DNA of 64,000 nucleotides from the NCBI RefSeq assembly GCF_004342025.1, contig NZ_SLWN01000004.1, positions 1-64,000 of the forward strand, read 5' to 3'. The stretch comes from Kribbella steppae (GTDB lineage: Bacteria; Actinomycetota; Actinomycetes; Propionibacteriales; Kribbellaceae). This document shows positions 1 to 7,721 of this stretch, piece after piece; the stretch's first letter is position 1, and every line of letters begins with the position of its first letter. Made by a program: the position numbers and the translations under genes. Below the pieces are notes generated by a model that was not told the origin of the DNA, did not search any database, and saw nothing but the letters and a program-made list of their open reading frames with translations.

Positions 1-201
1 CGTCACCCTCGAACCCGCCGCCTGAACCACAACCGGCTCCCCTGCGCTCCACCGGCATCTTGCCGCACGCCCGACCCGGTCCATTTTCGGATTAGCGAGC
101 AGCGCCGCGCAGCACGCGGGGAATTGAGAGACGTGCCCTAGTCACAAATGAGCCCGCTGTTTTGTCTTAGTTAGTGAATAGTCGGACAGACGGAGGCAGC
201 A

Positions 202-1539
202 GTGCGCAGGATCCTTGTGGTCGGTGGCGGGTACGCCGGTTTCTACGCGGCATGGAAGCTGGAGAAGAAGCTTCGCAAGGGTGAGGCCGAGATCGTCGTG
301 ATCGATCCGCGGCCGTACATGACCTACCAGCCGTTCCTGCCGGAGGTCGTCTCCGGCTCCATCGAGGCTCGGCACGCCGCGATCTCGTTGCGGCGGAATC
401 TGCGCCGGAGCAGGCTCGTCGCCGGCTCGGTCACGTCGATCGAGCACGCCCGGCGGACCGTGACGGTCCGGCCGCTGCAAGGGCCCGAGTTCGACATGCC
501 GTACGACATCATCGTGGTGACCGCGGGTGCGGTGACCCGGACCTTCGCCCTGCCCGGCGTGGCCGAACGCGCGATCGGGATGAAGCACGTCGAGGAGGCG
601 GTCGCGATTCGCGACCGTTTGCTCACCGCCTTCGACGAGGCGTCCGTGCTCCCGCCCGGCCCGCAGCGGCAGCGCCTGCTGACCGTCACCTTCGTGGGCG
701 GCGGCTTCGCCGGCGTGGAAGGCTTCGCGGAACTCCTCTCCCTCGCCAACGGACTGCTGAAGTCCTATCCCGAACTCGCGCCGAGCGACCTCGCCTTCCA
801 CCTGGTGGAGGCGACCCAGCGCATCCTGCCGGAGGTCGGCGACGGCCCAGCCAAGTGGGTGCGCTCGACGCTCGAGCGCAAGGGAGCGCAGGTCCACCTC
901 GGCACCACCCTCGTGTCGGCCGCGGACGGTCAGGTCGTGTTGTCCGACGGGTCGGAGTACGAGTCGGATCTGATCGTTTGGACAACCGGCAACGCCGCGA
1001 CCCGGCTGGTCCGCAGCCACACCGACCTCCCCGTCACCGCACGCGGCCTGATCCAGGCCCGGGCCGACCTCCGGGTCGGCACCGAGACCGACCCGGTGCC
1101 GGACGCGTGGGCGGCCGGGGACGACGCTGCGGTTCCCGACCTCGCGTCGCCGGTGCCGGGATCGTTCACGGTGCCGAACGCGCAGAACGCCGTACGGCAG
1201 GGGAAGTTGCTGGCGAAGAACCTGCTGCGGACACTGCGCGGGCGCAAGCCGAAGAACTACGTCCATCACACGCTCGGGGCCGTTGCCACCCTCGGCTTGG
1301 GCAAGGGGATCTTCCAGTACAAGCGGATCGTGGTTAAGGGCTTCCTCGCGTGGCTCATGCACCGCGGCTACCACGTTCTTGCGGTCCCGACCTGGGACCG
1401 GAAGGTGCGGGTGCTCGCGGTGTGGCTGGCCGCCGCCTTCTACGGCCGGGACATCGTCTCGCTGGCTTCGGTGCAGCGGCCCCGAGACGCTTTCGTGAAC
1501 GAGGCCGACGTACCGATGCTGGACTCCCGCTCCGCCTGA
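202..1539 (+). CDS. NAD(P)/FAD-dependent oxidoreductase, type II NADH dehydrogenase-like
   Basis: 445 aa. A dinucleotide-binding motif GGGYAG (residues 8-13) opens the protein and suits FAD. A second, GGGFAG (166-171), suits NADH, and AAGDDAAV near residue 305 is the usual FAD ribityl-contact segment. This is the two-Rossmann arrangement of non-proton-pumping NADH:quinone reductases, which sit on the inner face of the membrane. The last 60 residues are hydrophobic/basic (AVWLAAAF), consistent with peripheral membrane attachment. The GTG start is chosen because GGAGG lies 5 bases upstream. It stands alone, convergent with the small lipoprotein gene that ends 2 bp away. The general family is secure; the electron acceptor (menaquinone or other) is inferred. 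Confidence 0.88.
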   Translation: MRRILVVGGGYAGFYAAWKLEKKLRKGEAEIVVIDPRPYMTYQPFLPEVVSGSIEARHAAISLRRNLRRSRLVAGSVTSIEHARRTVTVRPLQGPEFDMPYDIIVVTAGAVTRTFALPGVAERAIGMKHVEEAVAIRDRLLTAFDEASVLPPGPQRQRLLTVTFVGGGFAGVEGFAELLSLANGLLKSYPELAPSDLAFHLVEATQRILPEVGDGPAKWVRSTLERKGAQVHLGTTLVSAADGQVVLSDGSEYESDLIVWTTGNAATRLVRSHTDLPVTARGLIQARADLRVGTETDPVPDAWAAGDDAAVPDLASPVPGSFTVPNAQNAVRQGKLLAKNLLRTLRGRKPKNYVHHTLGAVATLGLGKGIFQYKRIVVKGFLAWLMHRGYHVLAVPTWDRKVRVLAVWLAAAFYGRDIVSLASVQRPRDAFVNEADVPMLDSRSA

Positions 1540-1540
1540 A

Positions 1541-1927
1541 TCAGCGTTGCGGATTGGTGCACAGGAACGGCGGGCGCGTGCCGCCGGAGTGGTAGTGGTA
1601 CTGCTTGCCGGCGGCCTCAAGGATGATGCGGGAGCCCGGCACCAGGGCCTGGGTGTAGTTCATCCCCGGCTCCGGGCAGCCGAGGCTGCCGTCCGGCCAG
1701 GTGACTTCGCTGGAGCTGACCACGGTCACCTGTGCCGCCTCGACGCCCAGCCGCTTGGCGAGGTCGGCCTTGGCCTGCTCGACCGGACCGGACGCCGCCG
1801 CAGGCGTCTCGGGGAGGGGTCTGCTGTTCACCGTCGGTTGTCCTTCCGCTCCGGACTCATTGCCACACGCAACCAATAGCGCCGCCACGACGACGGCGAC
1901 CACACCGAACCTTCGCATCCCGATCAC
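1541..1927 (-). CDS. small secreted lipoprotein of unknown function
   Basis: About 128 aa, or 125 aa if the second Met (MRRFG) is used. A basic N-terminus and hydrophobic stretch end in the lipobox LVAC (Cys about residue 21), so it should be exported and lipid-anchored. The mature part carries VTWPDGSLGCPEPGM followed by YTQALVPGSRIILEAAG, a block I recognise from conserved hypothetical lipoproteins of actinobacteria and cyanobacteria, with two further Cys that could pair. No enzymatic motif is visible. Transcribed away from the PhoX-like gene and convergent with the dehydrogenase. Function unknown. Confidence 0.8.
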   Translation of the reverse strand: MIGMRRFGVVAVVVAALLVACGNESGAEGQPTVNSRPLPETPAAASGPVEQAKADLAKRLGVEAAQVTVVSSSEVTWPDGSLGCPEPGMNYTQALVPGSRIILEAAGKQYHYHSGGTRPPFLCTNPQR

Positions 1928-2061
1928 CTCCCACTATGGACGCCCGGCCTGCCCGGATCGTTGCAGGGTCAGTTGTTCAGGTGCTGTTTCCCCGGTGTCA
2001 GCCGGCCAGGGGCAGGATCGCCTGGGGCCGCCCGCCCGCCAACGTACCGAGGAGCACCGCC

Positions 2062-3501
2062 ATGTCTGTTGCCCGCCGTTCCGTCCTCCGGGGTGCCGCC
2101 GCCGGCGCCGCGGGGGTCGGTTTCGCCACCGTCGGCACCGTCCCGTCGCTCGCCGAGGCCACGCCCGGTCCGCGGCAGTCGCCGTACCCGACGCATCGGC
2201 CGTTCCCGCCGCTGCTGGACGACCCCGACGGCATCCTCGCCCTGCCGCCGGGCTTCAAGTACCGGATCGTCACCCGGGCCGGCGAGACCAAGCTCACGAC
2301 CGGGCAGCCGACCCCGTCCCTGCATGACGGTACGGCGGTCTTCGACGCCGGCCGGAACAAGTACCTGCTGATCCAGAACCACGAGGTCGGCAGCGCCAGC
2401 GAACTCGGCGTACCGCCGATCGAGGGCACCGTGTACGACGCCGGCGTCGGCGCGGCCGGAGGTTGCACCGTCATCTCCGTCGACCGGGACGGCAAGAACC
2501 TCGGCGAGTGGGTCGGCATCTCCGGCACACTCACCAACTGCGCCGGCGGACACACGCCGTGGGGCACTTGGCTGACCTGCGAGGAGACCGAGTCCAAGGC
2601 GAACGGCACGACCCGGCTGAAGGACCACGGCTACGTCTTCGAGGTTTGGGGCGACGGTAAGACCGCGCACCCCGTCCCGCTCAAGGCGCTCGGACGCTAT
2701 GCGCACGAAGCCCTCGCGGTCGACAAGGACCGCAACCACATCTACCTGTCCGAGGACGCATCCGGACCGAACGGCCTCTTCTACCGCTGGTCCGCTCCAC
2801 ACGGGTACAAGCTCGGGCCGACCAGCTGGCGGCAGCTGGCCGACGTCGGCTTCGGCACCCTCGAGGCGATGGCCATCCTCGGCGACGACGGCAAGCCGAT
2901 CCCGGATGTCGCCTACCTGACGTCCGCCCAACTGCTCCGGCCGTTCCGGGTCGCCTGGGTCCCGGTCCCCGACCGTGACGCGGTCTCGGTCTCCTGCCGC
3001 AAGCAGTTCACCGACGACAAGGTCACCCGCGGCAAGAAGTTCGAAGGAGTCTTCGGCACCGACGAGGGCGTGTACGTCGTCAACTCGTACGCCGAGGCCG
3101 GCACCACCGATCTGCCGGGCGACGCCGTACCGCACGACGGCATGGTCTGGTTCTACAACTACCAGGCCCGGACCATCCAGCTGGTCACCTACTTCCCGGA
3201 CAACGCCGCGGCCGACAAGGGCTCCGAGGCGCGGTACGACGACTACAACTTCGACAGCCCGGACAACGTCACCGTCACCCCGTGGGGTTCGCTCGTCCTC
3301 GCCGAGGACGGCAACGCCAGCAGCCACGTGCTGAGCTCGACGCCGGGCGGACCGACGTACGCGATCGTCCGCAATATGCTGAACGACTCCGAGTTCACCG
3401 GACCGGCCTTCTCCGACGACGGCAAGGTCCTCTTCGTCAATATGCAGACCCCCGGCATCACCTTCGCGATCACCGGCCCGTGGCGCGACTACCTGGGCTG
3501 A
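2062..3501 (+). CDS. PhoX-family (DUF839) Tat-exported phosphatase-like protein
   Basis: 479 aa. A twin-arginine signal (ARRSVLRG, then a hydrophobic Ala/Gly segment ending SLAEA) indicates folded export by Tat. The body has PhoX/DUF839 features: HDGTAVFD, the QNHEVG block, a GGCTVISVDRDGKNL strand, GHTPWGTWLTCEET, HEALAVD and LAEDGN. Members known biochemically are calcium/iron-dependent alkaline phosphatases acting on phosphomonoesters outside the membrane; whether this one is active is inferred. ATG 2062 is preferred over longer openings because it is preceded by GAGGAG and directly begins the Tat signal. No Pho box was recognised upstream. Confidence 0.85.
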   Translation: MSVARRSVLRGAAAGAAGVGFATVGTVPSLAEATPGPRQSPYPTHRPFPPLLDDPDGILALPPGFKYRIVTRAGETKLTTGQPTPSLHDGTAVFDAGRNKYLLIQNHEVGSASELGVPPIEGTVYDAGVGAAGGCTVISVDRDGKNLGEWVGISGTLTNCAGGHTPWGTWLTCEETESKANGTTRLKDHGYVFEVWGDGKTAHPVPLKALGRYAHEALAVDKDRNHIYLSEDASGPNGLFYRWSAPHGYKLGPTSWRQLADVGFGTLEAMAILGDDGKPIPDVAYLTSAQLLRPFRVAWVPVPDRDAVSVSCRKQFTDDKVTRGKKFEGVFGTDEGVYVVNSYAEAGTTDLPGDAVPHDGMVWFYNYQARTIQLVTYFPDNAAADKGSEARYDDYNFDSPDNVTVTPWGSLVLAEDGNASSHVLSSTPGGPTYAIVRNMLNDSEFTGPAFSDDGKVLFVNMQTPGITFAITGPWRDYLG

Positions 3502-3563
3502 CCTGGTCCAGCGTCCTCGAGGGGGTTGCGATGCTTGTCGGTGGGGGCGGGTAGGAAGGAGGT

Positions 3564-4376
3564 ATGAGATACAGCGTGATTCTTCCGGGCGGTACGGCGG
3601 TCGAGCAGCTCGAGCAGGCTGTGCTCGCCGAGGAGGCCGGGTGGGACGGGGTGTTCGTCTGGGAGGCGGCGTACGGCGTCGACGCGTGGAGTCTGCTGAG
3701 CGCCATCGCCGCCCGGACGAGCCGGATCCGCCTCGGCACGATGCTGACTCCACTCCCCTGGCGACGGCCGTGGAAGGTGGCCAGCCAGGTGGTCACGCTG
3801 GACCAGATCTCGGCCGGTCGGGCGACGCTGGCGGTCGGGCTCGGCGCGATCGAGACCGACCTGCCGCTGACCGGCGAGGAGCTGGACCTGCGGACCCGGG
3901 CCGCAATGATGGACGAGGGCATCGACCTGATCCGCGAGCTCTGGGCCGGGCGCTCCAGCTATCACGGCGAGCACTACTCGTACGAGTGCGCCCGTAATGA
4001 CCTGGTCGAGGTGGGACGACCAGTGCAGGCGCGCATCCCGATCTGGGTCGTCGGTGCGTGGCCGCGACCCAAGTCGATGCGCCGGGTCCTGCGCTGCGAC
4101 GGCGTACTGCCGCAGTACCCACCGGGCAAGGACTCTCCGGAGGAGCTCCGGGCCCTCCGCGCCTGGCTGACCGAACAGGGCGGCTCACCGGAGCTGGACG
4201 TGATCGCCGAAGGCGAGACCGACCCGTCGACTGCCGCCGCCGAGGTCAGTCCGTGGGCGGTCGCGGGCGCGACCTGGTGGCTGGAGACGCGGTGGGAAAT
4301 GCCGCACAACTCTCCCGAACGCATGCAGCAGGTCCGCGACCGCATCACCGCCGGTCCACCGACGGGCTCCGACTGA
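3564..4376 (+). CDS. LLM-class (luciferase-like) F420-dependent oxidoreductase
   Basis: 270 aa, short for the family. TIM-barrel features are present: the N-terminal strand YSVILPGG, RLGTMLTPLPWRRP, the VASQVVTLDQISAGR block typical of luciferase-like monooxygenases, and GLGAIETD. Relatives use reduced F420 or FMN to reduce or oxidise small organic substrates in the cytoplasm; cofactor and substrate are not readable here. AGGAGG lies only one base before the ATG, an unusually tight spacing, so the effective Shine-Dalgarno may be the GGAAGG slightly upstream. Its 3' end overlaps the convergent YhhN gene by 32 bp. Confidence 0.85.
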   Translation: MRYSVILPGGTAVEQLEQAVLAEEAGWDGVFVWEAAYGVDAWSLLSAIAARTSRIRLGTMLTPLPWRRPWKVASQVVTLDQISAGRATLAVGLGAIETDLPLTGEELDLRTRAAMMDEGIDLIRELWAGRSSYHGEHYSYECARNDLVEVGRPVQARIPIWVVGAWPRPKSMRRVLRCDGVLPQYPPGKDSPEELRALRAWLTEQGGSPELDVIAEGETDPSTAAAEVSPWAVAGATWWLETRWEMPHNSPERMQQVRDRITAGPPTGSD

Positions 4377-4989
4377 CATCAGGCTTGTGTACGGCGCCCG
4401 AGGCCAGGAGGTACTGCCCGACGGCGTACGTCGACATCACCAGAGCGCCGCGCCCCGGGAAGTCGCGACCAGCCAGGCGCATGGCGATCAGGGCGTCGGA
4501 GATGAGGAAGAGCGTGCCGCCCAGACCGCTGCGGGGATTGTGCCAGCGGGACGCGATGGCGGTTGCGGTCAGCAACAGCGCGTAGGCGGCGACCGGCACT
4601 CGCTGACCGCCGAGCCCCGGTGAGAGCACCGCGACCAGGGCGGCCCACAGAGCGCCGTACGCCGCCACTACCCGCCACGACCGTTGCCCGGGCTCGGCCA
4701 GGAAGACCGCCAGGTAGCACGCGTGCGCCGCGGCGAAGGCAGCGATCCCAGCCAGTTGCAGATCCGTCTCCAGCAACAGGTCACCGGCCGCCGAGGCCAG
4801 TAGTGCGGCCTGCAGCAAGGGCGGTGCCTGCTCGGTCCGCGACCAGGACAGCAGCAACGGCATCAGCGACACCTTGCTCGCCTGCTTCAGCACCTTGACG
4901 TCACACCCGACGGCAACCACCTGAACCACCGTCGCACCCCAGTACGCCGCCAACCGCCGCCGGCCCCGTACGAGCTGCCCCAGTCTCAT
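4345..4989 (-). CDS. YhhN/TMEM86-family membrane protein, lysoplasmalogenase-like
   Basis: About 214 aa with roughly seven to eight hydrophobic helices. Family blocks are visible: KQASKVSLMPLLL near the N-terminus, LLASAAGDLLLE and GGTLFLISDALIAMRLAG, whose conserved acidic residues define the YhhN active-site core. TMEM86 members cleave the vinyl-ether bond of lysoplasmalogens; in this bacterium the substrate is inferred only. The start is placed at the ATG encoding MRLGQLV, with GGGGGAG about 10 bases upstream, since the longer opening adds a non-conserved tail. Overlaps the 3' end of the LLM gene on the other strand. Confidence 0.8.
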   Translation of the reverse strand: MRLGQLVRGRRRLAAYWGATVVQVVAVGCDVKVLKQASKVSLMPLLLSWSRTEQAPPLLQAALLASAAGDLLLETDLQLAGIAAFAAAHACYLAVFLAEPGQRSWRVVAAYGALWAALVAVLSPGLGGQRVPVAAYALLLTATAIASRWHNPRSGLGGTLFLISDALIAMRLAGRDFPGRGALVMSTYAVGQYLLASGAVHKPDVSRSPSVDRR

Positions 4990-5156
4990 GACGGTGACTC
5001 TCCCCCACCCCGGTAAACACCACGGGAACCTTCCGCGTCGAGCCGACACAAGACGGGTGCAAAGGGAGTTTGAGAGTGGACGGGAGCGCTGATGCGCGGC
5101 AGTAGCAGTGGAAATAGGTCGTGAGCAGCCTCCAGGCCGTGCACGATGGCCTCATC

Positions 5157-5729
5157 ATGTCGACCAACTCGGATCGGACTCTGTGGGAGCGCGCCACCGA
5201 CGGCGACTCCGAAGCGTTCGGCCAGTTGTACGACCGGCACGCTCGGGCGATCTACAACTTCCTGTACCGGCGGACCGGGTCCTGGAGCGACGCCGAGGAC
5301 CTCACCTCGACGGTGTTCCTGCACGCCTGGCGTCGTCGTACCGAGGTCGTCCTCGACCGCGACTCGGCGCTGCCCTGGCTGTTGCGGACCGCCGACTACA
5401 CGGTCCGGAACGAGTGGCGCGCCAAGTTGCGCTACCGCAAGGCCGTCGCGGCGGCGCAACTGCTGGTGGATCACGTCCGTGACCACGCCGACGACGTCGC
5501 CGGACGACTCGACGACGACGAGCGGATCCAACAGGCCCGCGCCTCGCTGAAACGCCTGCCCAAACAGGAACGCGAGATCGTCGAGCTCTGCATCTGGGCG
5601 GGCCTCGACCAGCAGGCGGCGGCCGTCGCCCTCAACGTCCCGATCGGCACGGTGAAGTCGCGGCTCTCCCGCGCCCGCAAGCACCTGCGCGAGCTGAACC
5701 CTCTGTCCCCCGTGGAGACGCCATCATGA
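5157..5729 (+). CDS. ECF-type RNA polymerase sigma factor
   Basis: 190 aa from ATG 5157; an in-frame GTG at 5121 would give 202 aa and neither has a strong ribosome site. Region 2 is clear (FGQLYDRHARAIYNFLYRR, then DAEDLTSTVFLHAWRRR) and region 4 has the helix-turn-helix LDQQAAAVALNVPIGTVKSR. No C-terminal extension domain is present. Sigma factors of this class direct RNA polymerase to a small stress or envelope regulon and are normally held by an anti-sigma factor. The next gene starts inside this stop codon (ATGA overlap), so the two are translationally coupled and probably functionally linked. Confidence 0.9.
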   Translation: MSTNSDRTLWERATDGDSEAFGQLYDRHARAIYNFLYRRTGSWSDAEDLTSTVFLHAWRRRTEVVLDRDSALPWLLRTADYTVRNEWRAKLRYRKAVAAAQLLVDHVRDHADDVAGRLDDDERIQQARASLKRLPKQEREIVELCIWAGLDQQAAAVALNVPIGTVKSRLSRARKHLRELNPLSPVETPS

Positions 5730-6589
5730 CCATGTCCCCGCCGGAGTACGACCTCCGCCCCGAAACCCGCGCCCGCCAGCGCGCCGAACTGATCGCCATC
5801 GTCTCGCAGGAGACAGCGACCCCGCCACGACGCCGCCTGGTCCCGCTGGTGGCCGCCGCGGCCGTCGTCGCCATCACCGCGGGCCTCGCGGTCGGCCTGC
5901 CGGCACTGCGGAGCGACAACGGGCAGCCGCCGGTGAGCGGCACGAACAAGTCCCAGCCGGCCACCGTCGAACCGCTGAGCGACGCGGACAAGGCGCGGCT
6001 CGGCAAGATCTGTTTGGGGCGGTCCCGGACCCCCTACGTCAAACCGGGGCAGGAAGAGCTCGAGGTGAACGACGGGTTCAGATTCTCGAACGCTCCGGGT
6101 GACGCCTTCATCACTACCTGGGTGGTCATCCGCCACAGGCCCTTCGCCCTGTGGACGGCCTGCGGGATGAACTCCGAGGGCAAGCTGCTGCAGGTGGTCT
6201 CGAACGCCAGGGACCGGGTCCTCTATCACGAAGTGGACAACCGCGCGATCGGCGCCGGCTCCTATGCGGCCCATGTCACCCGGATCACGATTGCCGTTGG
6301 CAACCAGGCGCCGGTCGACGCCGTGCTCCGCCACGGGTTCTTCTACGCCCCGGTCCCGTACGTCCGGGTCCGCGGCCCACACACCGCCGCGACGCCGCTC
6401 CCCTACACGGTCCGGGGGTACGACGCCGTCGGCCAACTGGTGTACACCAGCCCGAAGAACGACGGGGAATGGCGCGCGGCGTTGAACCCGTGCTACATCG
6501 GCAAGCCGGTCACCGGAACGGGCAGGATTCCGGGTCCTGGCCCGAAGATCTGTCGGCGCAGCTTCAGCTGGAACTACCTGCCGCAGTGA
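5726..6589 (+). CDS. single-pass membrane protein coupled to the ECF sigma factor
   Basis: 287 aa. A short cytoplasmic segment (about 1-36) is followed by one hydrophobic helix (LVPLVAAAAVVAITAG, about 37-57) and a roughly 230-residue extracytoplasmic domain with four or more Cys. It lacks the HxxxCxxC zinc motif of ZAS anti-sigma factors. The position (4-bp overlap with the sigma gene) and topology match membrane anti-sigma or accessory regulators found with actinobacterial ECF factors, but I recognise no named domain. It could sense an envelope signal; that is inference. The 3' end overlaps the convergent enolase-superfamily gene by 26 bp. Confidence 0.8.
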   Translation: MTMSPPEYDLRPETRARQRAELIAIVSQETATPPRRRLVPLVAAAAVVAITAGLAVGLPALRSDNGQPPVSGTNKSQPATVEPLSDADKARLGKICLGRSRTPYVKPGQEELEVNDGFRFSNAPGDAFITTWVVIRHRPFALWTACGMNSEGKLLQVVSNARDRVLYHEVDNRAIGAGSYAAHVTRITIAVGNQAPVDAVLRHGFFYAPVPYVRVRGPHTAATPLPYTVRGYDAVGQLVYTSPKNDGEWRAALNPCYIGKPVTGTGRIPGPGPKICRRSFSWNYLPQ

Positions 6590-7658
6590 GATCGATTCCG
6601 AAGCCTGGTCGGTCGGACAGGATGAGGGTGCCGTCGGACAACTGGTAGCCGTCGCCGTCGGTGCCGAGGGTGTGACCGGGCACGCCTTCGACGATGGGGA
6701 CGTTCCCCAGGCCGGCGGCGATATGGGCGGCGTACAGGGTCTTGAGGGGCAGGCCCCAGGCGTGCGGTGAGGCCTCGGTGGACGACGCCGTCAGGGCCGG
6801 CATGAGTCGCCGCCAGGCGGTGAGGCCGTAGCCGACGGCATCCATCAGCGCGACATCGAGGAGATCGGCCCGGGCGAGCCGCAGGATCTGGTCCACGTTC
6901 GGATCGAACTCCCCGTCGGCGATCTTCGGCCGCCATGGCAATGTGGCGAGGTGTGCGCGCAGGAACTCCAGGTCCTCGCGGCGCTCGGCGTACACCTCCT
7001 CGATCCAGTACAGGCGGCAGTCGGACACCGCGGCGAGGTACTCGGTGAGTGCGTTCACGCTGAAGCCGTCGTTCGGGTCGACCAGGATGTCCGCCTCGGG
7101 ATAGAGCTCGCGGGCGAGCCGGGTCACCTCGATGTCGCGATCGAGGCCGGCCTGGTACGGCATCCAGCGGTACCCGCGGCCGAGCTTCAGCTTGAAGTCG
7201 CGGAACCCGAACTCGTGGTCCTGCGCGAGGTTCTGCTTGATCGCGGTCAGCCCCGCCGGCGCCTCCTGCGGGTCGAGATCGTCGAGATAGATCCCGCCGC
7301 TGTAGCACCGCACCTGCGCCGACCCGGCCGCCCCGAGCATCGCGTACACCGGTACGTCGAGAATCCGCGCCGCCAGATCGTGCAGCGCATAATCCAGGAA
7401 CTCCGCCCCCGGCTCGATCACGCCGAGCTCCGGATCGATCAACTCGGCCACGTTCCTGCCGATCAGCGCTGCCGGATCCCCAGTCGACAATGGCAGTCCC
7501 CACCCCGTCGCGCCCCGATCGGTCTCGACGACGTACGCCGTCTCGACTCCGCCCCTCCCGTGATGCCCCCGAAACGAGTTCCGCCCCACCTCCCGGATGT
7601 ACTCGGCCCCAACCTGTGCCGTACCGATCCCCGTGATCACATGCCGAGAAAGGCTCAT
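6564..7658 (-). CDS. enolase-superfamily (mandelate racemase/muconate lactonizing-like) enzyme
   Basis: 364 aa from the ATG encoding MSLSRHV, which has GGAGG 4 bases upstream. Barrel motifs run in the right order: FKLKLGRG (the K-x-K pair on the second barrel strand), VDPNDG and WIEEVY (two acidic metal ligands) and KIADGE (third ligand region), then SPHAWG and IAAGLGNVPIVEG near the end. The family abstracts the alpha proton of a carboxylate with Mg2+ help, giving epimerases, dehydratases or cycloisomerases; the substrate cannot be told. The patatin-domain gene upstream on the same strand ends 63 bp before this start, so they could share a transcript. Confidence 0.86.
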   Translation of the reverse strand: MSLSRHVITGIGTAQVGAEYIREVGRNSFRGHHGRGGVETAYVVETDRGATGWGLPLSTGDPAALIGRNVAELIDPELGVIEPGAEFLDYALHDLAARILDVPVYAMLGAAGSAQVRCYSGGIYLDDLDPQEAPAGLTAIKQNLAQDHEFGFRDFKLKLGRGYRWMPYQAGLDRDIEVTRLARELYPEADILVDPNDGFSVNALTEYLAAVSDCRLYWIEEVYAERREDLEFLRAHLATLPWRPKIADGEFDPNVDQILRLARADLLDVALMDAVGYGLTAWRRLMPALTASSTEASPHAWGLPLKTLYAAHIAAGLGNVPIVEGVPGHTLGTDGDGYQLSDGTLILSDRPGFGIDLTAAGSSS

Positions 7659-7721
7659 CAGTCCTCCATGCCGCCGACGCCAAAACATCTCCCAGCATGC
7701 CGTGCCCACGGACCCGACGGG

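Noticed and set aside
2..25. Possible last seven codons (VTLEPAA then stop) of a gene entering the window
   Set aside because: Too short to support; any high-GC DNA can yield this.
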